Assembly (NCBI RefSeq): GCF_002179965.1
Contig: NZ_NGUQ01000014.1
Coordinates: 489,350 to 553,349 of the forward strand
Length of the DNA: 64,000 nt
Reading direction: 5' to 3'
From: Pandoraea sp. PE-S2T-3
Lineage (GTDB): Bacteria > Pseudomonadota > Gammaproteobacteria > Burkholderiales > Burkholderiaceae
Below are positions 52,701 to 60,171 of this stretch, in pieces. The translations under genes and the position numbers were made by a program. Each line of letters starts with the position of its first letter. Position 1 is the stretch's first letter. The notes under the pieces were generated by a model that was given only the letters and a program-made list of their open reading frames with translations, searched no databases and was not told where the DNA came from.

Positions 52701-52772
52701 TACGCCCGCAACATGGGCGGCGATTACCGTCGGAACGTGTACGGGCAGGTGGGGTATCGGTATCGGTGGTGA
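49749..52772 (+). CDS. Autotransporter (type V secretion) surface protein
   Basis: A 1007-residue protein. Signal peptide 1-21 (ending AFAAN) starts the passenger, about residues 22-730, built of Gly/Asn/Ser/Thr-rich strands with recurrent VNSGTI, INNSGTI and VVNNAG units, typical of a right-handed beta-helix. The C-terminal 270 residues form the autotransporter barrel (from about 735: TPQLNTDFGFTMLGRLQERMG) and end in the expected aromatic YRYRW. The passenger is presumably displayed or released at the cell surface; adhesion is a guess. There is no clear serine-protease or lipase triad. Confidence 0.92.
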   Translation: MKPIAILAGVIALFAEQHAFAANFLINNGQTSNTAQTLSSGQSGTIASGGVLSVGGSTVGITATGNATIVNNGSINMTGTGRAIRDNTGGLTLTVTNGAGASITTFDADVIQMNKANSNVVFNNYGTLTSTNNSGGGSQAIDFNAITTGTNVLNNFAGGVIQANEADAVRPGVNGVVNNAGIIRSTNNPGSTSSSDGIDAQSNSGITVVNAGTGLIQGARHGITGGVDTTTDGTFKLSVTNNAGGTIQGMNGSGINIDGFNAKEVVTINNSGTIIGNGVTGDGDGVDVDGIVNITNSGTIRGARAFNDVSEGVTVGGGTIVNSGTIVGENTPGGIGRGITLAGVDKDPATGLAIAPQGIYVNSTIVNSGLIRGQSDSAIAVTGSRNTMTVTIINQAGGVLEGGGATAAAVNTGANDATVINYGTITADQSGKAVDLGSGNSSLQILGGAAVVNGDVSGGTGTSTLTITPGSGNAFSYNGAISNFSAVALGAGTIALNGASTYAGATTIGSGATVIVGDASHRNATLGSGLTTVAAGATLAGYGGTLGSVTNAGILAVGSASPGATAGNLGTFTIAGDYVGNNATALMGATIAADGTTASDKLVINGNASGTTLLKLKVSGTGTPTSGSGIQLVQVNGTASDGAFKLDAPIQAGAYQYLLRKIGPAGGDPSWFLSTSYASGQTAYRAATVAYAMTPQLNTDFGFTMLGRLQERMGNARTTGTAGDDTSNGVWGRVYGKSMDANMSGRFDADERMFAAQFGREWRLNTDASGWGGSTLAGVTATFGTASASFSDSARTLDPTLSAATGSVNMQAQSVGAYWTRILPQGAYADVTTQITHYRNKYSDVTGIGATQNGFGAALSGEIGHRFAILGSGFTVEPQAQLAYQYLHLNGFSDSLSTVSGNTTNALRGRLGVKFAAPDLANVAGVGSASPYLSADVVHDFLSPGATNVGGASFDSSLTKTWFEIGAGLDATLGRTSSLYASVKYARNMGGDYRRNVYGQVGYRYRW

Positions 52773-52888
52773 TGGGTTGACCTGACCCAAGGCGCGAAGT
52801 GTCACGGCGCGGCGTGATATGGCTCTTCCAATGATGTCATGCCGTCGCCTTGAGTGCCCGAGCGCAAGTGGCGTAGAATCCGCACCCT

Positions 52889-53956
52889 ATGCGCTTCTCC
52901 GACTTCGACCAACGCCTCGCCGCCCTCGGCGCTCAGCCCGTCCATCGCGGCCGGGTGGCGCGCGTCTGGCTGAACGGTCAGGCGCTCGACACCGGCACGC
53001 GGCGTCGAAGCTCGGAGCACTTTCTTCCGCTGGCGCTGCGTAACGCCCTTCCCGAGATCACCGCAGAACTGGACGCGCTCGCGCGCGTGCGTTCCGAGCA
53101 TGCCGGCAACGACGGCTCGCGCCTGCTCGTGGAACTCGCTGACGGGCAGATGGTGGAAAGCGTGTTGCTGCCGCGTGACGGGCTCTGCGTCTCCACGCAA
53201 GTCGGCTGCGCGGTAGGCTGCCGGTTTTGCATGACCGGCAAGAGCGGTCTGATCCGCCAGATTTCGAGCATGGAAATCTTGGCTCAGGTCGTGCTGGCGC
53301 GACGTTTGCGTGCCGTGAAGAAAGTCGTCTTCATGGGCATGGGCGAACCGGCGCATAACCTCGAGAACGTGCTCGAAGCCATCGACCTGCTGGGCACCGA
53401 AGGCAACATCGGTCACAAGAATCTCGTGTTCTCCACCGTCGGCGACCCGCGCGTGTTCGAGGCGCTGCCGCGCCAGCGCATCAAGCCTGCGTTAGCGTTG
53501 TCGCTGCACACTACCAAGGCGGAACTGCGCGCGCATCTGCTGCCACGTGCGCCGAAGATCGCGCCGGACGCGCTGGTCGAACTCGGTGAAAAGTACGCCC
53601 GCGACACGGGGTATCCGATTCAATACCAGTGGACGCTGCTCAAAGGCATCAACGACGGCGACGATGAACTCGACGCCGTCGTGCGCCTGCTCAAAGGGAA
53701 ATATGGCGTGCTCAACGTCATTCCTTTCAACAGTCTCGAAGGCGACGACTACCAGCGCCCCGATCGCGAACGCATTCGCGAGATCGTCCGCTATCTGCAC
53801 AGCCGTGGCGTGTTGACCAAAGTCAGAGACAGCGCCGGTCAGGACGTCGACGGCGGTTGCGGGCAGTTGCGCGCGCGTGCCGTTGCTGGTGCCGCTAGCG
53901 AGGTGCAGGTGGTCGAATTGCATCGCTCGCGTGCGGTAAAGCCGGAAGCGGCATAG
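52889..53956 (+). CDS. RlmN/Cfr-family radical SAM RNA methyltransferase
   Basis: A 355-residue enzyme. The radical SAM cluster motif CAVGCRFC has C107, C111 and C114, and the methyl-carrier Cys is C324 in DGGCGQLRA. Such proteins methylate C2 (or C8) of an adenosine in 23S rRNA (RlmN at A2503) or tRNA. It lacks the HisS/ispG-type gene order of the housekeeping rlmN, and its cluster motif (CAVGCRFCMTG) differs from the usual CALECTFCSTA. It may be a second, specialised RlmN-like methyltransferase. Start at ATG 52889. Confidence 0.85.
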   Translation: MRFSDFDQRLAALGAQPVHRGRVARVWLNGQALDTGTRRRSSEHFLPLALRNALPEITAELDALARVRSEHAGNDGSRLLVELADGQMVESVLLPRDGLCVSTQVGCAVGCRFCMTGKSGLIRQISSMEILAQVVLARRLRAVKKVVFMGMGEPAHNLENVLEAIDLLGTEGNIGHKNLVFSTVGDPRVFEALPRQRIKPALALSLHTTKAELRAHLLPRAPKIAPDALVELGEKYARDTGYPIQYQWTLLKGINDGDDELDAVVRLLKGKYGVLNVIPFNSLEGDDYQRPDRERIREIVRYLHSRGVLTKVRDSAGQDVDGGCGQLRARAVAGAASEVQVVELHRSRAVKPEAA

Positions 53957-54182
53957 CGCTCGCTCGACTGTTTTCCGAGTACCGGCATCACGCGCTGGTC
54001 ATCCCCCGCCGTTCGACCATCATCAACTTGGATGATGGAGCTTATGGCTCCCACTGAGTAATCTTCGCTTGCGAAACCCTGCACAAGGGTGTCCGCGCTT
54101 GCCGCCTCCGTCCTCACGACCCGGTGGATTCGGATCCATACGAGCGTCGGATCGATAGCACTCAGAACGTGGGGAGAAGACC

Positions 54183-55370
54183 ATGAGAAACGCACTGGAT
54201 TTCACGAAACTCGTATTGCTGGGCAGCCTGAGCACGCTTGCCGCGTGCGCATCGGCGCCGCGCGCGCCAGCCCTTCCATCGACTTGGACAATGACCACGG
54301 AAGGCTGCCAGACGTGGAACCGAACGCCATCAGCGACGAGCACCGAAACCGTGACTTGGGATGGCGCGTGTGTCGGCGGCTATGTCGACGGCCCGGGGAC
54401 TTTGACCTGGTTTCAGGACGGCGGCTATTCGCAACGTTTCGTCGGCACCATGCGTGCTGGCAAGCGTCAGGGCATTGGCGAGTATTACTGGGTGAGCGGC
54501 GATCGTTATCAAGGGGCGTTCGAAAACGACCTCCGTACCGGCAAAGGCACCTACTCATGGAGCAGCGGCGACACGTATTCCGGTGATTTTGTCGACGGCC
54601 AGCGCACCGGATACGGCATTTACACGTATGCGAACGGCAATCGCTTTGAGGGCGATCAAAGCAATGGCAGTTTCATTAACGGCAACCTGAACGCCGCCAA
54701 TGGCGAGGCCATCGCGAGATACACCGATGGCAAGCGCATTGCGCTGCGCTATGAGCCGGCACAGGCGTCAAATCAAACGAGCAGCGGTGCCGGATTCGGC
54801 GCAGTGTTGGGCGCGATCGCGCAGGGTCTGGCAGCGGCGGGCGGGAAGAACGCCGCACAGCTTCAGGCCGCGGCGTCTGTCATGAACAGTTCTGCTGGCG
54901 GTGGTAGCAGCGCTGCACGGGCGTACAGCGCGCCGAACACAGCGGCCGGTGGCAATGCGAGCAGCGCGATGAACGGCACCGAGACGCAGCCGATGGTCAA
55001 CAACTGCCTGAGCCTGACGCGCAGTCACAAGTATTCGATGCGAATCAACAATAGCTGCGGTTTTGAAGTGTCGATGATCTATTGCTACACCAGCATCAGC
55101 AATGCGGCACGCACCGGTTTCGATGTCACATCGAATGCCTGCTCGAATTACCGCACGAGTGCTTCGGCCAATGTCGTTGTCGGCGCGTCATCGTTCATCG
55201 AGGTCAACGCGCCAGACAATACGAGCCCAGTCGAATTCATTGCGTGTAAATCGGCGAATGACGGCTATCCGGAAAAACTGCGTTTCGACGGCAGCCGGCT
55301 GAACGGGCAATGCCATTACAGGCAAACCACGGCAGGCAACGGGCCACGCAGTTTTGGCGGGGTCAGGTGA
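54183..55370 (+). CDS. Lipoprotein with MORN repeats
   Basis: A 395-residue protein with a lipobox LAAC near residue 22 and GGAGA before the ATG. Residues about 63-160 hold four MORN-type units of roughly 23 residues (G-GxGxYxWxxGxxYxGxF pattern, for example GIGEYYWVSGDRYQGAF and GKGTYSWSSGDTYSGDF). MORN repeats bind lipids or proteins at membranes. A linker rich in Ala/Ser/Gly (about 195-270) leads to a C-terminal domain with six cysteines (about 275-395), probably disulphide-bonded. It starts an island of envelope proteins of unknown role. Confidence 0.85.
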   Translation: MRNALDFTKLVLLGSLSTLAACASAPRAPALPSTWTMTTEGCQTWNRTPSATSTETVTWDGACVGGYVDGPGTLTWFQDGGYSQRFVGTMRAGKRQGIGEYYWVSGDRYQGAFENDLRTGKGTYSWSSGDTYSGDFVDGQRTGYGIYTYANGNRFEGDQSNGSFINGNLNAANGEAIARYTDGKRIALRYEPAQASNQTSSGAGFGAVLGAIAQGLAAAGGKNAAQLQAAASVMNSSAGGGSSAARAYSAPNTAAGGNASSAMNGTETQPMVNNCLSLTRSHKYSMRINNSCGFEVSMIYCYTSISNAARTGFDVTSNACSNYRTSASANVVVGASSFIEVNAPDNTSPVEFIACKSANDGYPEKLRFDGSRLNGQCHYRQTTAGNGPRSFGGVR

Positions 55371-55450
55371 GCAGTGGCACTCCCGCGTGCCTTGAACGCG
55401 ACGCATCATTCGTCGCAGAACCAAGGTCGCGGGGGCCAGAACGCATGGGC

Positions 55451-56140
55451 TCAATTCGAACCAGTCTTCGTGCGGTCCGACTGCGCGATACGCAAGGCCC
55501 GAAGCTGGATATCAAGTGCCCGTGCGAGTTGTTCCTGCTCGACACGCACCTGAGCGAGCCGCCTTTCGATTTCGTCCTGCTTGGTCTGGGGTGTCGATAC
55601 CGGCTGCGGTTGTGCTTGTGCGGCGAGGGCATCGTTGAGCACCACCAACCCCAGATTGCCTTCCTTGGTATTGGCGAGCCCTTCCGAGTTTAGCGTCGGA
55701 CGCCCGGCGCGCTCCCATTCGTCTTGGGTCATCGGGCACTGCACCCCTGTCACCGCCAACGCGTAGCGATTCTCGGCGATGGTGCACAACACCGCCACCG
55801 ATGCCTTCACCTGCCCCATGCTGCGCAGTTCTCGCGCGTTCTTGAGCGTCTCGCAATGATGGTCCGTCCAAGTGGTGCCAATCGAAAAGCCGAACATCGT
55901 GCCCGAGCCACCAACACTGGTCGATCCCATGCAGGTGTCGGTTGACGTCGTCAGCGCGGGCCCCACGGCGGTCGATGCCGAGAAACGCGTGTCGGTGTTG
56001 TAGATCGCGTGTGAGTCCATGTTGAGCGCACCACCGGTCGCGCCCGACGAAGCGGTACCGCTGCCCATGCCGGTCATGGACTGCCCAATCGCCGAAAACG
56101 CGAGCATGGCGAGACCGGCGAAGAGTGCAATCTTCTTCAT
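55451..56140 (-). CDS. Exported Ser/Gly/Thr-rich protein with C-terminal coiled coil
   Basis: A 229-residue protein with a signal peptide of about 20 residues. The N-terminal third is low-complexity (Gly, Ser, Thr, Ala). The middle holds cysteine-bearing stretches (DTCMGSTSVGG, DHHCETLKNARELRSMG and VQCPMTQDEWERAG), and residues about 185-225 form a Glu/Arg/Gln-rich helix. No family recognised with confidence. It is on the opposite strand to the MORN gene and 167 bases from the next minus-strand gene of similar composition. Confidence 0.7.
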   Translation of the reverse strand: MKKIALFAGLAMLAFSAIGQSMTGMGSGTASSGATGGALNMDSHAIYNTDTRFSASTAVGPALTTSTDTCMGSTSVGGSGTMFGFSIGTTWTDHHCETLKNARELRSMGQVKASVAVLCTIAENRYALAVTGVQCPMTQDEWERAGRPTLNSEGLANTKEGNLGLVVLNDALAAQAQPQPVSTPQTKQDEIERRLAQVRVEQEQLARALDIQLRALRIAQSDRTKTGSN

Positions 56141-56307
56141 GATGTTTCCCCTCAGTGTGTTTTTTGTGTGCGCTCGCGCGGCGGACGAGGTGCCGATGAT
56201 GCGTAAGGCACCTGTCCGCTCGCGCGCGTCATGCGTTATCGACGCGATGCTGCCGGCGAGCGGTTGGCGAAGTCACGTTGCAGTTGTGACATGCGCCAAC
56301 CGGCTAC

Positions 56308-57099
56308 TTAGTGCGTCGGCGTCGGCAGCTGGACGACCGCCAGCGGCGACGTGTTGTCCGCTTTGACAGTCACACCAAACGACGCATTGCTGCTCGCCGT
56401 GTTGTGCAGCGTGTTGGCGAAGCCCGACGACTCGTTGTAAGTAGCCCCCGCGCCGATCTGGTTCACGTTCGGGATGTTGGCAAGATTGATGTTGGCGCTC
56501 GTGAGTGCGGCAAGCCCGGTCGCAGCGATGTTGTCGACACTCGCGCTGCCGCCAGCACTCGTGGTGTTGGTCACCGAGAACCCGTTGTACTGCGGTCCGG
56601 TGTAGGCAACGTCTTGTTGAATGGAGCTGTAGAAATTCGCACCACTGGCCGACGCGTTCGAGTTGGCTTCGTTGCTCCCGGCCTGCGCGTAGTTGGAAGT
56701 GCCGGACGTCGCACTGCCCGTACCGGTGCCATGCGCGCTCGGGAAGGCAAGCGTGCCGTTGGCCGTCGAGCTCGTCGTGCCCTGCGCGATGGCGCCGCCG
56801 CTACCGCCGCCGACCGACGCGTTAAACGCCAGTGCCGAGCCCGACGTCTGCGTCGTTCCCACCAGATTCATCTGCGTGCTGGCGTAGGTGTTCGTCGTCG
56901 AGCCGGGTTGCAGCGTGAACGACGACATCTGCGTGGCGCTGGCGCCGGTGTACGACTGCCCGGGGGCCACGGCGGCGGCAGAACCGGAAACGTTGGTGGT
57001 GTTGCTAATGATGCCGGTGCCCGAAGCACTCGGCACTTGAGCATGGGCAACGCCAATCGAGGCGAACAAAGCGAGCAGGGCCAATGAGACTTTTTTCAT
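56308..57099 (-). CDS. Exported Ser/Thr/Asn/Gly-rich repetitive protein
   Basis: A 263-residue protein with signal peptide 1-20 (ending AHAQ). The mature protein is almost devoid of charged residues and made of Ser, Thr, Gly, Asn and Ala, with small recurrent stretches such as NTTNVSGSAA and TSSTANGTLAF. Low-complexity secreted proteins like this can be fibre or amyloid-like subunits, or biofilm matrix; there is no evidence for either here. Its own upstream region is the 826-base gap. Confidence 0.7.
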   Translation of the reverse strand: MKKVSLALLALFASIGVAHAQVPSASGTGIISNTTNVSGSAAAVAPGQSYTGASATQMSSFTLQPGSTTNTYASTQMNLVGTTQTSGSALAFNASVGGGSGGAIAQGTTSSTANGTLAFPSAHGTGTGSATSGTSNYAQAGSNEANSNASASGANFYSSIQQDVAYTGPQYNGFSVTNTTSAGGSASVDNIAATGLAALTSANINLANIPNVNQIGAGATYNESSGFANTLHNTASSNASFGVTVKADNTSPLAVVQLPTPTH

Positions 57100-57925
57100 G
57101 GTGTGGCTTCTCCAATTTTGTTTCTGTTATGGGCTTCAAAGCACTGGAGATATGGCCACCGAGCACGTGCGAACGATGTGTCGCCTCGTGTGTGATCATC
57201 CCCCCGAGACGATCGGATCACTGGTGAGCGCGTTATGGTTGCGTCCAATCCAGCTTGCCGTTCGTCTGCGGAGAGACTGAGCAACTTGTATGCCAATCAA
57301 GAATCGGGATTGAAAATCGGCGTCAGGGTTTAGACCGAGAGGCACACGTCTTCGCCATGACTGTCTTCAGTTGATCGAGACGATGGGATCTGAATAATTC
57401 GATCGGTGTGTGCAACGTTCGAACTAATGCGATGAGGTGCGGAGCAGAGAAAGCGTTACGAAGGGCGAATCCGTAACGTTACGAGAGGGGGACGCCAAGG
57501 AACATCGGTGTCTCAGCACATTTCGCGGCCCTTCAAAGACGTTGCGCGCGCGAAATGCACCACATCGGGAATGCCGTCAATACTGCATTCGATGGATAAG
57601 TAAAAAGAAAGAATTTGGAGGATCGAGGGAATCGATCTCAAGAATTTTTCCCGGAACTGTAGCCATCGATGAAACGCATCGATCGCCAGAAACACCAGAA
57701 GTACCCCCACTGTATTTCGCCGGACTCAGAGAATCGCTGAGCGATCCATTGAGAGAAAATCAGGTTGTTGCATCGTTCGTACATCGATTCTTTTTCATGT
57801 GGAATACGGTTGACACGGCCTAATCCAGCCTCATATCCTTTCTCGGCATTACAAATAAAAGTATTAGACCAGCTACGACGCAACGTCAGAGTAGCGAAGC
57901 ATTCACACGTCATCCGGGGATTTCC
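57100..57925. other. 826-base AT-richer non-coding gap
   Basis: This gap lies between the divergent secreted-protein gene (left) and the lipoprotein operon (right). Small open frames occur on both strands, but none has coding composition or a ribosome site. CGTTACG (57454-57460) and CGTAACG (57472-57478), with the palindrome GTAACGTTAC at 57473-57482, form a repeated motif. A promoter for the lipoprotein operon is listed separately. The lower GC suggests a regulatory or transferred stretch. Confidence 0.5.
57810..57839 (+). promoter_or_regulatory. Sigma70-type promoter for the lipoprotein operon
   Basis: A perfect -35, TTGACA (57810-57815), is followed after 18 bases by TATCCT (57834-57839). 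Transcription would begin near 57846, about 80 bases before the first lipoprotein ATG. Confidence 0.6.
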
Positions 57926-58486
57926 ATGTTTAAGAGAATCGGGGTTGTACTCGCGGTGTCCTGCGCCGCGTTGCTCAGCGCGTGCTCAACGACGGCACCG
58001 ACCTACAGCGCTTCGTTGGATAACGTCGACAAACTGAAGGCGGACGGCGATTACAAAGTCACCGTTGGCAAGTTCGCACCGGCGACGGGCCTGAAGACCG
58101 AGTCAGAAATCGCGCTGCGCACGACATCCATGTCTTCACCCTATGGCAACTCTTATAGCCAATATCTCGCAGAGGCGATCAAGCAGGAGCTGTCGCTGGC
58201 CGGCAAGCTCGCGCCCGCTTCGCCCGTTCAGATTACCGGCACGTTGCTGGAGAACGACGTCGACACGGGTGTCGCGACCGGTAAGGGCGTCATCAAGGCA
58301 CGCATTGTCGTGACCAGCGGTAACACGACGCGCTATGACCAGGTGAAATCTGCCGAGACGGAGTGGTCATCGAACTTCGTGGCGGCCATCGCCATTCCGC
58401 GCGCCACTGAGGCGTATCCCAAGCTTGTTCAGAAGCTCTTGACGTCATTGCTCAATGACGACGCATTCCTGAAGGCACTTCAATAA
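57926..58486 (+). CDS. Putative lipoprotein, first of an operon pair
   Basis: A 186-residue protein with lipobox LLSACS (C20). The mature part contains YKVTVGKFAPATGLKTESEIALR and a hydrophobic, regular beta-type stretch (VIKARIVVTSGNTTRYDQVKSAETEW). The overall pattern (short mixed beta/alpha lipoprotein of about 165 residues) recalls YajG- or LptE-like small lipoproteins, but I cannot name the family. The second lipoprotein gene begins 24 bases later, so the two are an operon. Confidence 0.8.
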   Translation: MFKRIGVVLAVSCAALLSACSTTAPTYSASLDNVDKLKADGDYKVTVGKFAPATGLKTESEIALRTTSMSSPYGNSYSQYLAEAIKQELSLAGKLAPASPVQITGTLLENDVDTGVATGKGVIKARIVVTSGNTTRYDQVKSAETEWSSNFVAAIAIPRATEAYPKLVQKLLTSLLNDDAFLKALQ

Positions 58487-58510
58487 ACGCCATCCGAAGC
58501 GGAGAAAAAA

Positions 58511-59098
58511 ATGCGAGTTTTCAAACGACTCTGCGCCATGTTCATCGTGGTGCTGGCTTCTGGCTGCGCGCATCAGGTCAGCATGAGCCCGGACATCGCG
58601 GCAGTGAATGCCCCGGAAGGCGCCACGCGCATCGATAAGCACGTGGGCTTTGTTATCACGGATCAGTTGCGCGAACTGATTGTTACGACACCCGGCGGCG
58701 GGGGCGACAAGATAAGTTATAAGCCGTATGCCGATACCGAGACTGCGTTCTACAAGGTGTTTTCGAACGTATTCACGGACGTATCGCGTCTGAAATCTGT
58801 CGATGACAATGCCTCGACGAAGAAAAGCGCGCTCGCTTATGTCGTTGTTCCTACGATAACGACGGATTCGTCCTCGTCCAGCCTGGTCACGTGGCCCGCA
58901 ACGGATTTCACGGTGAGTCTCAAGTGCGAGATTCGCAATCTGGATGGCACAATTTTCGCCACACAGACCGTGACCGGCACCGGCCACGCAGACTTTAGCG
59001 AATTCAAGAGCGACTTTTCGCTCTCCGGCCGTCGAGCTACCGCAGACGCCATGATCAAGTTGCAGGACACCCTGCTGAATATGCCGGAACTGCGCTAA
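58511..59098 (+). CDS. Putative lipoprotein, second of an operon pair
   Basis: A 195-residue protein with lipobox LASGC near residue 18 (VVLASGCAHQV). Its composition and beta-rich pattern (TWPATDFTVSLKCEIRNLDGTIFATQTVTGTG) recall the protein before it. GGAGA precedes the ATG. Both are probably in the outer-membrane inner leaflet and may form a complex, but that is inference. Confidence 0.8.
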   Translation: MRVFKRLCAMFIVVLASGCAHQVSMSPDIAAVNAPEGATRIDKHVGFVITDQLRELIVTTPGGGGDKISYKPYADTETAFYKVFSNVFTDVSRLKSVDDNASTKKSALAYVVVPTITTDSSSSSLVTWPATDFTVSLKCEIRNLDGTIFATQTVTGTGHADFSEFKSDFSLSGRRATADAMIKLQDTLLNMPELR

Positions 59099-59159
59099 AC
59101 GCGCCGAAGGGTCGTGGTGGTCGATGTCTCGAACCCCGATCACCACGATCAGATCATGA

Positions 59160-59189
59160 TTGCCAAACTGTCTGCTTCCCGCTTAAAAT
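59160..59189 (+). promoter_or_regulatory. Promoter for tRNA-Gly
   Basis: TTGCCA (59160-59165) and TAAAAT (59184-59189) are 18 bases apart, 10 bases before the tRNA 5' end at 59200. Confidence 0.6.
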
Positions 59190-59199
59190 GTCGCTCTTC

Positions 59200-59273
59200 G
59201 CGGGCGTCGTATAATGGTAATACCCTAGCTTCCCAAGCTAGAGCCGTGGGTTCGATTCCCATCGCCCGCTCCA
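59200..59273 (+). tRNA. tRNA-Gly (anticodon CCC)
   Basis: Acceptor stem GCGGGCG/CGCCCGC, discriminator T and encoded CCA (59271-59273). The anticodon loop TTCCCAA is closed by CTAGC/GCTAG, which gives anticodon CCC and so decodes GGG. The T-arm contains GTTCGATTC. Length 74 bases including CCA. Confidence 0.96.
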
Positions 59274-59287
59274 AAGATTCTTCGAAG

Positions 59288-59312
59288 AAGCCGTCCTCGT
59301 GACGGCTTTTTT
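59288..59312 (+). terminator. Terminator of the tRNA gene
   Basis: AAGCCGTC and GACGGCTT form an 8-bp stem with a CTCGT loop, followed by six Ts. Confidence 0.9.
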
Positions 59313-59481
59313 GTTTCTGCGCGCCGCATCTCCCACAGCCCTTGAACCAATTCCACAACCGATATCAGGTTATTGGAACAGTCGTTAAATAATCGCCTAT
59401 AGTTTCGTCTACCGGACTGGCGCATTGACAACGTCCAATGCGCTACCCCGTTTTCGTCCCCTGACATCAAGGCACATCAAC

Positions 59482-60063
59482 ATGAGCGGCAGACCCAGAG
59501 AATTCGACGACGCGGCCGTCATCGACGCCGCCATGGATGCATTCTGGACGAACGGCTATGAAGGCACGTCGGCGCAGACGCTCGTCGAATGCACGGGGCT
59601 CGGGCGCGGCAGTCTTTACAACGCCTTCGGCAACAAGCTGAACCTTTATCACGAAGCCCTCGAGCGCTATCAAACGCTCGGGCTTCGGACGCAAGTCGAC
59701 ATTCTCAACGCGCCCGGCGCGGTCAAGGACCGGCTGCGCGCGCTCATGCAATGGGGGATCGACCAAGACCTCGATCCCAAGAAGGGACGCGGCTGCATGG
59801 GTCTTTTCGCCGCCCTCGAACGCGGCGGCAAAGACCCCAGAGTGCGCCAGATCAGTCAGGCCTATCTCACCCGTATCGAACAGGTGCTCGTGCATCTGAT
59901 CGCCATCGGACAACACAGCGGTGAACTCTCCGCCGATCGGCCCGCACTCCTCGTCGCCCGCATGTACTTCAGCAGCTATTTCGGATTGCGCGCCCTCGGG
60001 CGCACCGTCAGCGATCGCACGTTTCTCGAAGACATCATGGAAGGCACGATCGCCCAGCTCTGA
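59482..60063 (+). CDS. TetR/AcrR-family regulator
   Basis: A 193-residue regulator. The helix-turn-helix is at about 8-55 (REFDDAAVIDAAMDAFWTNGYEGTSAQTLVECTGLGRGSLYNAFGNK, split over three helices) with the usual recognition helix. The C-terminal part is TetR_C-like. ATG 59482 fits the family start better than the upstream frame. It is followed on the same strand by an MFS gene 108 bases later, with a small terminator between, so it may repress that transporter. Confidence 0.92.
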   Translation: MSGRPREFDDAAVIDAAMDAFWTNGYEGTSAQTLVECTGLGRGSLYNAFGNKLNLYHEALERYQTLGLRTQVDILNAPGAVKDRLRALMQWGIDQDLDPKKGRGCMGLFAALERGGKDPRVRQISQAYLTRIEQVLVHLIAIGQHSGELSADRPALLVARMYFSSYFGLRALGRTVSDRTFLEDIMEGTIAQL

Positions 60064-60135
60064 CGCTTTCGACTGTCGACGCCAACGCGACCCGCAACAC
60101 ACCGAATACACCAGCTCCACCCGACATTCGCGCGT

Positions 60136-60155
60136 AAAGCCCTCCGGGCTTTTTC
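60136..60155 (+). terminator. Small terminator between the TetR and MFS genes
   Basis: AAGCCC and GGGCTT pair around TCC, with T-run TTTTT. Only six base pairs, so weak to moderate. Confidence 0.7.
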
Positions 60156-60171
60156 TTCCCCCAAATATTGA

